Part shown: positions 20,036-30,094 of the stretch, piece by piece
Layout: every line of letters starts with the position of its first letter
How positions within the stretch are numbered: position 1 is the first letter of the stretch
Assembly (NCBI GenBank): GCA_020072965.1
Contig: JAIQFY010000004.1
Location: forward strand, 124,001-188,000
From: Terriglobia bacterium
GTDB taxonomy: Bacteria; Acidobacteriota; Terriglobia; JAIQFV01
Length of the DNA stretch: 64,000 nucleotides
Direction of reading: 5' to 3'
The notes under the pieces: model-generated
Told to the model about the DNA's origin: nothing
Seen by the model: the letters and a program-made list of their open reading frames with translations, nothing else
Databases searched by the model: none
Program-made: the position numbers and the translations under genes

Positions 20036-20409
20036 TCCGAAAATTTCGCAACTACACCTTGTAACTCTATTTCCAACGTTTGGGTTAGGCGTAAACGGGG
20101 CCGTCTGCATAACATTAAGTTCAGTCTCGATTGGGCCTGCTCCCATCTGAGTGACCTGGTTGGATGACGCGCTGCAGCGACGACCCATGTTAATCACCCT
20201 GAAACGGAGAGTTTGGTCGATCGTCAGTCGCCTCCGGCCCTGGCATGGTCCGGAATGCGGAAATCGGTCAAGCTTGTGCCCGGATTTAGCTCCTCCTTGT
20301 CTTCTTCGGTGAAAACCACAGGGATGTGAAGTAGAATGCCGTGGGAGGGGTCGTTCAACTAGACCTCGAGCTCCCGCACAAACTAAAAATTAACACAGAG
20401 AGAATCACT

Positions 20410-20841
20410 ATGAATGGTCATTCACAAAAGAAGAAAGTTTGGCGGCTTTTTTCACTGGCACTCTCATTCGTCATGATCGCTGCCCTGGCCGCAAGTCTAT
20501 CACCGGCCCAGGGAAGGTACGGAGGCGAGAGGGAGAAGGACAAGGACAAGAAGAAGGAAGACGAGAAACCGCAGTTTCCTTTTCAGAGATTCAAAGGCAC
20601 GATTAACACCGTCAAGCTGGAAGAACGACGATTTCTACTGGACACCACAGAGGGATTCGCCGTGCTCGTCCAAATCGACGACAAGACCAAGATCAAGCAC
20701 CGTAAGGAAAAGAAAGGCGGGCCCGGTGTCCTCTTTGCCGATTTGAAGAAGGGCGACGTCGTGGAGGTCAGCGGTCAATTACCTCCAACCCGCATCCTGC
20801 AGGCAGAGAAAATCTTTGTTGAAGCACCTGAACAAAAATAA
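20410..20841 (+). CDS. Secreted hypothetical protein, lysine/glutamate-rich, OB-fold-like C-terminus
   Basis: Signal peptide-like N-terminus after start at 20410; FKGTINTVKLEERRFLLDTTEG...GDVVEVSGQLPPTRILQAEKIFV. Confidence 0.65.
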   Translation: MNGHSQKKKVWRLFSLALSFVMIAALAASLSPAQGRYGGEREKDKDKKKEDEKPQFPFQRFKGTINTVKLEERRFLLDTTEGFAVLVQIDDKTKIKHRKEKKGGPGVLFADLKKGDVVEVSGQLPPTRILQAEKIFVEAPEQK

Positions 20842-20961
20842 TCTCCAGGCTGATCTTATCCTGCAATGCCACGGAAAGGCACAAGGCGCGAAAGGATTTT
20901 TGCAGATCAAGTGCAGCCCCGTGTCAAAGGAAACGTAATTCGCTTTGAATGGAGTGGACCG

Positions 20962-22398
20962 ATGCGGAAACTTGTTTGTGGTGTGATTTCAATCCTGTTG
21001 TCAGCGAGCCTGATCGATGCTCAGCCGGCATCAGCGCTCTCTCCGGCCGTGCAGGCATTCGTAAGCGTCGATGCGCCCGTTTTCGCGTTGACACATGTCC
21101 GGGTGATCGACGGGACCGGCGCGGCCGCCGTGGAGGATCAGACCCTTGTTGTTGAGAGCGGAAGAATCAAGGCCATCGGGAGGTCGACGGAGATCAAGGT
21201 CCCCGAAACCGCCAGGGTCCTCGACCTTAAAGGGAGTACCGTGATTCCCGGCATCGTTGGGATGCATGATCACATTTTCTATCCTTCGGGCGGGGGGAGT
21301 GCACATTACAACGACCTGGCATTCAGCGCGCCGCGGCTGTATCTCGCGGGCGGGGTGACAACCATCCGTACCACCGGCAGCCTCGAGCCTTACACGGATC
21401 TGAATCTGAAGAAATCGATCGATACCGGCAGAGTTCCGGGCCCCAAAATGCACGTGACAGGCCCGTATCTCGAAGGTCCAGGGGCATTCACCCTGCAGAT
21501 GCACGAATTGACCGGTCCTGAGGATGCGAGGCGAATGGTCGAGTTCTGGGCCGATCAGGGCGTGACCTCGTTCAAAGCATACATGAACATCACGCGGGCC
21601 GAACTTTCGACCGCGATCGATGCGGCGCATAAACGCGGATTCAAAGTCACCGGACATCTTTGTTCGATCGGATTTCGCGACGCGGCCGCATTGGGCATTG
21701 ACGACCTGGAGCACGGGCTGTTGGTGGATACCGAGTTTGTCACCGGCAAGAAACCCGACGTTTGCCCCCCGCAGCAAGAAGCAAGAGAGAGCATTGCAAA
21801 GCTTGATCTGGAGAGCGCACCCGTCAAGGAGATGATTCGCGATCTGGTTGAACATCACGTGGCGATCACCTCAACCCTGCCGGTGTTCGAGATTTCTCTG
21901 CCGAATCGCCCGCCGTTGGACCAGCGCGTCCTCGATGCCATGTTGCCCGAATCACGAATTGACTACCTTTCCATACGCGCGCGGATTGGCCAGTCCCCCT
22001 TCCCGGGTCGAGAGGTAGCCTTCAAGAAAGCAATGCAGTTCGAGCATGCGTTTGTAATGGCGGGCGGTTTGTTGATTGCCGGGCTCGATCCTACGGGATA
22101 TGGCGGTGTGGTCCCTGGCTTTGGGGACCAACGCGAAATCGAACTGCTCGTTGAGGCTGGATTCACACCCCTTGAGGCGATCAAGATCGCGACCTCCAAC
22201 GGAGCGCAGTTTCTGGGTGAACTGAATCATATCGGCACACTCGCGGCAGGCAAGCAGGCAGATCTGGTCGTGATTCAGGGAGATCCCTCAAAAAACATCT
22301 CCGACATCAAGAAAGTTACTCTTGTTTTCAAAGATGGCGTGGGCTATGACTCGGGAAAGTTGATTGAGTCGGTGCGGGGGATGGTGGGACTGCGGTGA
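20962..22398 (+). CDS. Amidohydrolase family protein (imidazolonepropionase/prolidase-like)
   Basis: ALTHVRVIDGTGAAAVEDQTLVVESGRI, VIPGIVGMHDHIFYP, FKVTGHL, AGKQADLVVIQGDPSKNISDIKKV; start at 20962 preferred. Confidence 0.92.
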   Translation: MRKLVCGVISILLSASLIDAQPASALSPAVQAFVSVDAPVFALTHVRVIDGTGAAAVEDQTLVVESGRIKAIGRSTEIKVPETARVLDLKGSTVIPGIVGMHDHIFYPSGGGSAHYNDLAFSAPRLYLAGGVTTIRTTGSLEPYTDLNLKKSIDTGRVPGPKMHVTGPYLEGPGAFTLQMHELTGPEDARRMVEFWADQGVTSFKAYMNITRAELSTAIDAAHKRGFKVTGHLCSIGFRDAAALGIDDLEHGLLVDTEFVTGKKPDVCPPQQEARESIAKLDLESAPVKEMIRDLVEHHVAITSTLPVFEISLPNRPPLDQRVLDAMLPESRIDYLSIRARIGQSPFPGREVAFKKAMQFEHAFVMAGGLLIAGLDPTGYGGVVPGFGDQREIELLVEAGFTPLEAIKIATSNGAQFLGELNHIGTLAAGKQADLVVIQGDPSKNISDIKKVTLVFKDGVGYDSGKLIESVRGMVGLR

Positions 22399-22403
22399 GG
22401 AAA

Positions 22404-22615
22404 GTTGTCAGTTGCCAGTTGTCAGTTGCCAGTGGATAGCTTTCAGCCATCAGCCGTCAGCTATCAGCTAATAGCAACATACATCGAAGTCGGTGGCCTC
22501 AGATTCAAAGTCAAGTATTGGGTAAAAATCCGTGAGTTACTTGTCTCAGCTGATGGCTGAGAGCTGATTGCTGACGGCTCTTAACTGGCAACTGACAACT
22601 GAGAACTGATAACTT
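22404..22615. repeat. Composite heptad-repeat element: A-B arms, core, B'-A' arms
   Basis: gttgtcagttgccagttgtcagttgccag + tcagccatcagccgtcagctatcagc ... gctgatggctgagagctgattgctgacggc + aactggcaactgacaactgagaactg. Confidence 0.88.
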
Positions 22616-23111
22616 TTCTAAGAATCCTCTTCCTCTCCGCAGCTGTTGTCAACCGGTCCAGGGTGGGATAAAGAATGTGCTTCTCGCGCTCGTCGTGATG
22701 TTCGATTAGCCAGCGAAACATCGCCTCCTGGTAAAGAATCTCGATCGCCTGACGAGTCGCATTTCTCCCTTGCCCCTTTCTCCCGGAGACTATCTTCTTG
22801 AGGCGGTCGATGAATTCCGCGATGCGTTGGTGCTCCCCAAAAAAGAGCTGGGGATCGCCCCCCGGTACCTTGCCGGCCCTCGAATAAATGGGCATGAGGA
22901 ACTCTTCCTCCTCCCGAATGTGACGCTTGATCTTCCGCTCGTAGCTTTTCAGCCGCCGCAGGGCCAAAGGGAAATCCTCGCGGAGCAAGGCTTCCTGGTG
23001 TTCGAGAAACACTTCGAAAATTTCATGATGCGTATTCAATAAATCAAGGAATGAAGTGGCTTGACGGGCGTTCCTATCCCGATTCCTGCCCTTTATCGTC
23101 TTCGTGCCCAT
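22581..23111 (-). CDS. Hemerythrin/HHE domain protein
   Basis: LLNTHHEIFEVFLEHQEAL, KRHIREEEEFLMP, LFFGEHQRIAEFI, LIEHHDEREKHILYPTLD; C-terminus SSQLSVAS is encoded by the heptad repeat. Confidence 0.85.
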   Translation of the reverse strand: MGTKTIKGRNRDRNARQATSFLDLLNTHHEIFEVFLEHQEALLREDFPLALRRLKSYERKIKRHIREEEEFLMPIYSRAGKVPGGDPQLFFGEHQRIAEFIDRLKKIVSGRKGQGRNATRQAIEILYQEAMFRWLIEHHDEREKHILYPTLDRLTTAAERKRILRKVISSQLSVAS

Positions 23112-23609
23112 ATGTTCTCCGTGTGGGGTTCATTCTAATGCAGGTGGCCATGCCGAGGAAAGCGATCAGCGGAGTTCCCCAATCGCGCACATCGCCGGAC
23201 AGGCCAGGCGCGAGGGATACACCGCCTCGTGGTTTGAATCTAAGAACCGTGGATTGTATTGCACAAGTTTCCTTCCATCCACCTCCCCCCTCGATTTCTC
23301 TTTACAGGGGGCAGCGTTTGTTTATAATCCAGTCCATCGAACCGAAAGAGTTCAATTATATTAGGTTCCTAATCGACTTCAGGAATCATTCATAAGTCTT
23401 TTGCTACCCCCGGTCTCTCTTTGACGGCTGTCTGGATTCAGAATCCGGGTGGCCGTTCGAACCTCGAATATCGAACGAGGACCTCTTAAACCTTGAGGCG
23501 GTGGGCCTGTCTAAGGGGTGGAATCATCTCAAAATGGATTGGGTGATAATTTTACCGCTAATTCGGACTAGAAAAGTCTACTTTCTTGTAAGTCATTGAA
23601 TGGGAATAC

Positions 23610-25571
23610 TTGCAGGGAGGACGATCGATGAGATTTCGTCTGATCGCCAAGCTTGTCCTTTTTGGCCTGTTGGCTTCGATGTTCGGCATCCTCGGGATGG
23701 CGGTCGACCGGAACCCGAGTCGGCAGGAAGGGTCCGGATCCCCTCGCGTCTTCACCACGAGTGACTGCACCTTCTTCAAGGAGGGCCCTGAAAGGTTTGT
23801 AAATCCGGAATCACAGCACCGGGCACAACTCTCTTCGACGACCCAATGGCTGAGCGACAAGCGAGGTCATCCCATCGCGACAGGGGACGTGACCCGCAAG
23901 AACTTCATCGACAATTACATCTTCGACAAGATGGGGCGGGATGGGGTCCCGCCCGCCCACCTGAGCACGGATGCTGAATTCATTCGCCGCGTGATGCTGG
24001 ATTTGACCGGTCGAATCCCGACCTCGTCTGATGTCCGGACGTTTGTGGCCTCCACCAGCCCCACCAAGCGCGACGACCTGGTGAACTCCCTGATCGGGAC
24101 TCCGGAGTTCGTGGATCGCTGGACCATGTTTTTCGGCGACCTATTCAAAAACACGGCCGCTGCTTCCAACGTGAATCGTTTCATCGACGGCCGGACCGCT
24201 TTCTACAATTACATCAAGGACTCCCTTTCCCAGAACAAGCCCTACAATCAAATCGCCATCGACCTGATCACGGCCGGTGGGGACAGCTTTCAGAACGGTC
24301 CGGCCAATTTTGTGGTGGGTGGGGTGGTTCCCATGGGCCCCGTCCAGGACACTTACGACGGGCAATGGGTACAGACGGCCAACGTGTTCCTGGGAATCAA
24401 TGTCTTCGATTGTCTGCTCTGCCACAGCGGGGCAGGCCATCTCAACCTGGTGAATGTCTGGGGAGCCAGCCGCGTACGGATGGATGCCTGGCACATGTCC
24501 GCATTTTACTCGCGCACGGGGCTGCAAACCCAGGTGGTGAGCCAACAGCCCAACATTCGCAAGTGGCTGGCAACCGATCGAGCGAGCGGGAATTATCAGC
24601 TGGGCACCACCTCCGGAAACCGTGTGGCGCGGGTCGATCCCAACGGCAGCACGACCGTGGATCCTCTGTATATCTTCAATGGAAGTGCGCCATCGTCGGG
24701 CAGCAACTTTCGCGCGGAGTTGGCCAGGAATCTGACCGGGGACCTTCAATTTGCGCGAGCGGCGGTGAACTACCTGTGGGGCCATTTCTTTGGAATTGGA
24801 CTGGTGGATCCTCCCAACACGTTTGATTTGGCGCGGCTCGATCCAAACAACCCGCCTCCCGCTCCCTGGACTCTGCAGCCAACTCATCCGGAACTGCTCA
24901 CCGCCCTGGCGCAGGAGTTCGTCCGGAGTGGATACAACCTGCAAGACATCATGAAGCTGATCACTCAGTCCAGCGCCTATCAGTTGTCGTCGGATTACGA
25001 TCCGGATGCATGGAGCGAGGCCTATGTGCCGTACTTCGCGCGGCACTTTGTCCGCCGCCTCGATGCCGAGGAAATTCATGACGCCATTGCCAAGGCGACG
25101 GGCATCGCTGGAAATTACAGCATCCAGACCACGTTTAATGGGACGGCCTATGCGACGATGACGGTTCAATGGGCGATGCAACTGCCCGACACCACCGAGC
25201 CGGGCAGCAACGGAGCGGTGAGGAACTTCCTCAACATGTTCCTCCGTGGGGACCGCGACCAGAAGCTGCGCTCCAATGGCGCCTCCATCATCCAGGCCCT
25301 CGGCCTGATGAATAACAATTTCGTGCTTTCGCGGATCCACAATGCCAGCACGGGAGGAACCTCCACACGAGTGGCCCAGCTGTTGAATTCAAGCTTGAGC
25401 AACGAAGCCCTGCTGGATGAGTTGTTTCTGTCCACGCTAGGGCGTCTTCCTACGAGCGACGAAAAATCGGTCCTCCTGGGCACGCTCGCCGGCTCCTCAA
25501 ACAGGGCCTCCACCGTGGAAGACATCCAGTGGGCGCTGATCAACAAGGTTGATTTCATGTACAACTATTAA
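23610..25571 (+). CDS. DUF1549/DUF1553-type planctomycete-like protein with a CxxCH motif
   Basis: FIRRVMLDLTGRIPTSSDVRTFV, INVFDCLLCHSGAGHLN, DLQFARAAVNYLWGHFFGIGLVDP, ALGLMNNNFVLSRI. Confidence 0.88.
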   Translation: MQGGRSMRFRLIAKLVLFGLLASMFGILGMAVDRNPSRQEGSGSPRVFTTSDCTFFKEGPERFVNPESQHRAQLSSTTQWLSDKRGHPIATGDVTRKNFIDNYIFDKMGRDGVPPAHLSTDAEFIRRVMLDLTGRIPTSSDVRTFVASTSPTKRDDLVNSLIGTPEFVDRWTMFFGDLFKNTAAASNVNRFIDGRTAFYNYIKDSLSQNKPYNQIAIDLITAGGDSFQNGPANFVVGGVVPMGPVQDTYDGQWVQTANVFLGINVFDCLLCHSGAGHLNLVNVWGASRVRMDAWHMSAFYSRTGLQTQVVSQQPNIRKWLATDRASGNYQLGTTSGNRVARVDPNGSTTVDPLYIFNGSAPSSGSNFRAELARNLTGDLQFARAAVNYLWGHFFGIGLVDPPNTFDLARLDPNNPPPAPWTLQPTHPELLTALAQEFVRSGYNLQDIMKLITQSSAYQLSSDYDPDAWSEAYVPYFARHFVRRLDAEEIHDAIAKATGIAGNYSIQTTFNGTAYATMTVQWAMQLPDTTEPGSNGAVRNFLNMFLRGDRDQKLRSNGASIIQALGLMNNNFVLSRIHNASTGGTSTRVAQLLNSSLSNEALLDELFLSTLGRLPTSDEKSVLLGTLAGSSNRASTVEDIQWALINKVDFMYNY

Positions 25572-25646
25572 GCCGGAATTCCAAATTTCAAAAATTATTC
25601 TGCCCTCCGCGCGGATTTCGAAGTTCAGGTTCAAGGAGCCGGTATC

Positions 25647-27056
25647 ATGTCACACCATGACCAAAAGAAATGCGAATGCAAGAAGTACCACGGGAGGAAT
25701 TCTTTCTGGGATGGACCCGGGCTGAGCCGCCGGCAGTTCTTCAAGATTGCCGGGACGGCGGTAACCGGCTACTACTTTCTTCCTATCGGGCGGCCCCTTG
25801 AAATCCGTGCCCAGACCCCCAGTGTAAGCCTGCAAAACACGGCCCGAAACTGTATCTACATCCACCTCGACGGCGCCCCCAGTCATGTCGACACCTTTGA
25901 CCTGAAGGAAGGTTCCTGGACCCCTTCTGATTTTGCCCCCACATCGTTTGGCAGCATCCGTTTTCCGCAGGGGTTGATGCCGAATCTGGCCACCCAGCTT
26001 CACCGCATCACTCTGGTCCGGTCAGTCCGGGCCTGGGCCTTGATCCATTCTCTGGGCCAGGTGTGGAAGCAGATTGCGCGCAATCCCGCAGCAGCGCTGG
26101 GCAAGATCGCCCCCAACATCGGTTCGGTGGTGGCGTATGAGTTTGACAAACACCGGACGGCGGGGCAGTTGCTGCCGGCATTCATTTCTCTCAACTCCGC
26201 CAACCTGGTGGGTCCCGGTTATTTTCCCGCTCAGTATGCAAACTTCGACGTGACTCCGTCGGCCAACGGGCTTGCCAACGTCACTCATCCGGATGGACAG
26301 TCCCGATTCAACACACGCTGGAGCCTGCTTCACACTCTCGACAACCCCCTCCGTGAGAATTCTCCGCTGGGGCGTCCCCCTGAAGACATGGATCAGTTCT
26401 ACACCTCGGCGAAGGGCCTGATGTACAATTCCGTGATCAACAGCATCTTCTCTTTTACGGCGGCCGAGCACACCCAGTATGGCAGCAGCTCATTTGGGGA
26501 TGCCTGCATCACCGCGCGGAACGTCGTCAAATCGAATCAGGGAAGCCACTTCGTCACCCTCAATTTCGGCGGCTGGGATCATCACCAGAATATTTACGCC
26601 AAGCCGAATGGAATCTATGGGCGGGCCGCGCAATTTGACCCGGGGTTGGCGGCTCTCCTCTCCGACCTGGCTGCGTTGCCGGGCTTCAGCAACGGCAAAT
26701 CACTGCTCGATGAAACGCTCGTCGTGGCTGGAGGCGAATTCGGGCGCACTGTGGGTGCGCTCAATAATCAGAGTGGCCGCGACCATTTCCTCCAGCAGTC
26801 CGTTCTCTTTGCAGGAGGAGGAGTCAGGGGTGGGGTTGCCTTGGGCTCCACGGACCCTCAAGGCGCCGCCACGCTTGACCCGGGCTGGTCGCAGGGGCGA
26901 GACATCAAACCTGAGGATATTGCGGCGACAATTTACTCGGCGCTTGGCATCGACTACACCACAGAGCTGTTCAACGATCCGCTCAAGCGCGGTTTCGAGT
27001 ATGTCCCGTTTGCCAAAGACGGCCTCTACGCGCCCATCAATGAGTTGTTCGCGTAA
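25647..27056 (+). CDS. DUF1501 domain-containing protein
   Basis: SRRQFFKIAGTAVTGYYFLP, IYIHLDGAPSHVDTFDLK, NFGGWDHHQNIY, GGEFGRTVGALNNQSGRDH. Confidence 0.9.
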   Translation: MSHHDQKKCECKKYHGRNSFWDGPGLSRRQFFKIAGTAVTGYYFLPIGRPLEIRAQTPSVSLQNTARNCIYIHLDGAPSHVDTFDLKEGSWTPSDFAPTSFGSIRFPQGLMPNLATQLHRITLVRSVRAWALIHSLGQVWKQIARNPAAALGKIAPNIGSVVAYEFDKHRTAGQLLPAFISLNSANLVGPGYFPAQYANFDVTPSANGLANVTHPDGQSRFNTRWSLLHTLDNPLRENSPLGRPPEDMDQFYTSAKGLMYNSVINSIFSFTAAEHTQYGSSSFGDACITARNVVKSNQGSHFVTLNFGGWDHHQNIYAKPNGIYGRAAQFDPGLAALLSDLAALPGFSNGKSLLDETLVVAGGEFGRTVGALNNQSGRDHFLQQSVLFAGGGVRGGVALGSTDPQGAATLDPGWSQGRDIKPEDIAATIYSALGIDYTTELFNDPLKRGFEYVPFAKDGLYAPINELFA

Positions 27057-27302
27057 CGTTGTGAAGGGACACGAGACCTCAACGAGGGGTACGCCTGAAG
27101 GCCCGCCCTGACCGCATGCAAGTCTACCGCCACCAAAATTCCCTCACCATTTTGCCGGGATTCTGCTAGTATTTTTTGTCTCGAATTCACCGGAAACCAA
27201 GACTCAAAAGTAAAAAGTTTCCACCGCCATTTTGAAGCCGTTACTTTCGAAGACCAACCCCTGAATCTCATCCCGACCCTCGGGCCCGACAAGGGAGGAC
27301 TG

Positions 27303-28289
27303 ATGGAGCGTACACTGTCACACGAGTTCTTAAGAGTTGTGGAGCAGGCGGCCATTGCCACGGCTCACACCATGGGACAAGGGGACCGCCATCTGTCCGA
27401 CCAGGTTGCCGTGGAAGAGATGCGAAAGGTCATGGACACCCTCGAGATCAACGGAACGATTGTGATCGGGGAGGGCGAACGGGATGAAGCCCCCATGTTG
27501 TATGTAGGCGAGCGGGTGGGCCTGGGAGCGAAAAACGGCGATCGCACCATGCCTCAAATTGACATTGCTGTCGACCCCCTGGAAGGGACGAACCTGTGCG
27601 CCATGGGCGCTCCCAACGCCATCGCGGTGCTGGCGGCCTCCGAAAGAGGGGGATTGCTCAATGCCCCCGATACTTATATGGATAAAATCATCGTGGGCCC
27701 CTCATGCAAGGGGGCGGTGGACCTCGATGCCCCGCCCAAGGACAATCTCAGAGCCGTGGCGCGGCGGCTTGACCGCGATGTGGAAGACCTTGTGGTCATC
27801 GTGCTGGACCGTCCCCGCCATCAGAAACTTATCGACGACATCCGCGAGGCGGGCGCCCGCATTCGCCTGATCGGGGATGGAGATCTCTCGGCGGGAATCT
27901 CGGCCGCCGTGGTCGGGACGGGCGTTCACGCCGTCATGGGGATAGGCGGCGCCCCCGAGGGGGTGCTGACCGCCGCGGCCTTGCGCTGCTTGAATGGAGA
28001 GATCCTGGGGCGCCTAGTTGTGGCCAAGGAAGGACAGCGCGAGCGGATGGAGGCGATGGGGATCAAGGATTTGACCAGGATTTACTCAACTGAAGATCTG
28101 GCGCCGGGAAAGAAAATCATCTTTGCGGCATGCGGGGTCACGGACGGAAACCTCTTGAAAGGGGTTCGATACTTCGGCGAGGGCACACGGACTTCCTCCC
28201 TGGTCATGACCCTGGAGGATCACAAGGTGCAGTTCATCGATACCGTCCACCTGGAGAAACGGCCGGACATTAAAGTGCGGTTCTTTTGA
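27303..28289 (+). CDS. glpX: Class II fructose-1,6-bisphosphatase
   Basis: [61 protein letters not shown]. Confidence 0.96.
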   Translation: MERTLSHEFLRVVEQAAIATAHTMGQGDRHLSDQVAVEEMRKVMDTLEINGTIVIGEGERDEAPMLYVGERVGLGAKNGDRTMPQIDIAVDPLEGTNLCAMGAPNAIAVLAASERGGLLNAPDTYMDKIIVGPSCKGAVDLDAPPKDNLRAVARRLDRDVEDLVVIVLDRPRHQKLIDDIREAGARIRLIGDGDLSAGISAAVVGTGVHAVMGIGGAPEGVLTAAALRCLNGEILGRLVVAKEGQRERMEAMGIKDLTRIYSTEDLAPGKKIIFAACGVTDGNLLKGVRYFGEGTRTSSLVMTLEDHKVQFIDTVHLEKRPDIKVRFF

Positions 28290-28295
28290 AATAAG

Positions 28296-28540
28296 TTGTC
28301 AGTTCTCGGTTGTCAGTTCTCAGTTGCCAGATGCCAGTTGCCAGTAAAACCTCTCACCTGTCAGCATTGAGCAATCACTAACAATTGCTACCGGCTGAAG
28401 GCTGATAGCTGAAAGCTGATGGCTGAAAGCTCTTACTGGCAACTGGCAACTGAGAACTGACAACTTGATCAAGCTGATAGCTGACGGCTGAAAGCTCCCA
28501 GCTTTCTCTGGAACCTGACACCCGACACCTGACACCTTAC
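28296..28540. repeat. Composite heptad-repeat element
   Basis: gttgtcagttctcggttgtcagttctcagttgccag ... ggctgatagctgaaagctgatggctgaaagc...aactggcaactggcaactgagaactgacaac...acctgacacccgacacctgacacc. Confidence 0.85.
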
Positions 28541-28557
28541 TTCAGGACTGAACCACA

Positions 28558-29103
28558 ATGACCGAGCAACACAAAACCCGAACGGTCTACGTCATCGTTC
28601 TCACCGTCGTCGTTCTCTGGAACATGGCGATCGTCGCGGCTCCATGGAGCTGGGCGCAAGGGCACCCGGTTGTGGCTTCCGGATTGTATTTCATGTTTTC
28701 TCCGGTGTGTCATCAACGGGCGGACCGGTCCTTTTTTGCCTTCGGTCACCATCTGGCTGTCTGCAATCGCTGCACTGGGATTTACCTGGGCGCGCTGGCG
28801 GGTCTCCTGTTGATTCCGTTGTTGAGCTTCGCGCTGAAAGGGGAAACCGGGGGACTTCTTCGAGTTCGAATTCAGAACCGGGCCCTGTTGTTGCTGGCCC
28901 TGGCGCTGATGGCCGCAGACGTGGGCGGTGAACTCATTGGAATACGCAACAGCACCCCGATGTCTCGATTTTTGACCGGTGCGTTTTGTGGTATAGTGGC
29001 ACCGTTCTATTTGCTGCCAGCCATTTTCGAAATCTTTATCAGAGTTTCCAGAGAGTCCAAACCCACCGTCGCCACAGATGCTTCCGGAATCGGGATATTG
29101 TGA
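28558..29103 (+). CDS. DUF2085 family membrane protein
   Basis: FSPVCHQRADRSFFAFGHHLAVCNRCTGIYLGALAG Cys/His pattern. Confidence 0.85.
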   Translation: MTEQHKTRTVYVIVLTVVVLWNMAIVAAPWSWAQGHPVVASGLYFMFSPVCHQRADRSFFAFGHHLAVCNRCTGIYLGALAGLLLIPLLSFALKGETGGLLRVRIQNRALLLLALALMAADVGGELIGIRNSTPMSRFLTGAFCGIVAPFYLLPAIFEIFIRVSRESKPTVATDASGIGIL

Positions 29104-29231
29104 CCGCACCCTCGACATCGAAAGCTGAAAGCTGCTGTTGGACACTCGAACCAAAATGAGAACGCTGAATGGAGTTGGCTTCGAGCTGCCACTCAGGATT
29201 CACTAAGGAGTCAAGACCAAGGAGGATCTTT

Positions 29232-29999
29232 ATGGCTCTGTTTTGCTCAAAATGCGGGACCGCCATCGTCACCGGATCAAAATTCTGTCAGTCGTGCGGG
29301 ACGCCGGCGCCTCAACCCATGCAGGCTGCGCCGCCCCCACCCATGCCACCGCCGCCACAACCGCATCAACAATGGGCCGCGCCGCCGCCCGTTACACCCC
29401 CTCAGCAACAACAACAATGGGCTCCACCCCCTTACGCTGCCGGACAGCCCGGGCCCCCATCGAAGAAATCCGGAGGAGCCCTCAAGGTGATCTTGATCGT
29501 ACTTGGGGTCATCGTCATCCTTATTGTGGTGGCTGTCGTGGGTGCCGGCCTGTTTATCAAGAAAACAGTGCTCGATAATGTTTCGGTGAAAGAAGGGCCC
29601 GGAGGGAAGGCGGAAGTCTCCATCAACACCCCCAAGGGGCAGATCAAGCTCAACACGAAGCAGGAGATCTCTGAGGAAAAGCTGGGTGTCCCCATTTATC
29701 CGGGCGCCAAGGCCGAAGAAGGGGCGGGTTCTTTCAGCATCACAGGGGAAGGCGAGAAGAGCGGCACCTTTGGAGGCGCCAGCTTCACTACAACCGACAG
29801 CGTCGACAAGGTGGTTGAATTTTACAAGGGCCGCCTGGGCAACAAGGTGAATGCCTTTGATTCCACATCCGGAGGAAAGCACACGGTCGTCTTGAATGTG
29901 AGCGCACAGAACAGCTGGAAGACGATCACGATCGAGGATGAAGGGTCAGGCGTGACCAAGATTGCGGTTGCCAGCCTTTCCGGAAGTTCGCCGCAGTAA
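29232..29999 (+). CDS. Zinc-ribbon membrane-anchored protein with Pro/Gln-rich linker
   Basis: MALFCSKCGTAIVTGSKFCQSCGTPAPQ; P/Q-rich segment; single TM; start at 29232. Confidence 0.8.
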   Translation: MALFCSKCGTAIVTGSKFCQSCGTPAPQPMQAAPPPPMPPPPQPHQQWAAPPPVTPPQQQQQWAPPPYAAGQPGPPSKKSGGALKVILIVLGVIVILIVVAVVGAGLFIKKTVLDNVSVKEGPGGKAEVSINTPKGQIKLNTKQEISEEKLGVPIYPGAKAEEGAGSFSITGEGEKSGTFGGASFTTTDSVDKVVEFYKGRLGNKVNAFDSTSGGKHTVVLNVSAQNSWKTITIEDEGSGVTKIAVASLSGSSPQ

Positions 30000-30094
30000 T
30001 CTGTACGGCGGAAAGTGGAATCAAGTAATCCAGAGTTGCAAAGGCTTTCCAACTGAAAACGGATAGACACTTAGTCTAGTCAAGGGAGAGCAAC

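Noticed and set aside
22404-22615. Possible CRISPR array in the repeat blocks
   Set aside because: Units are 7 nt, contiguous and degenerate, with no 25-40 nt repeats, unique spacers or cas genes.
24141-25340. 399-aa minus-strand ORF
   Set aside because: Antisense to the well-supported DUF1549-like gene; composition artefact.
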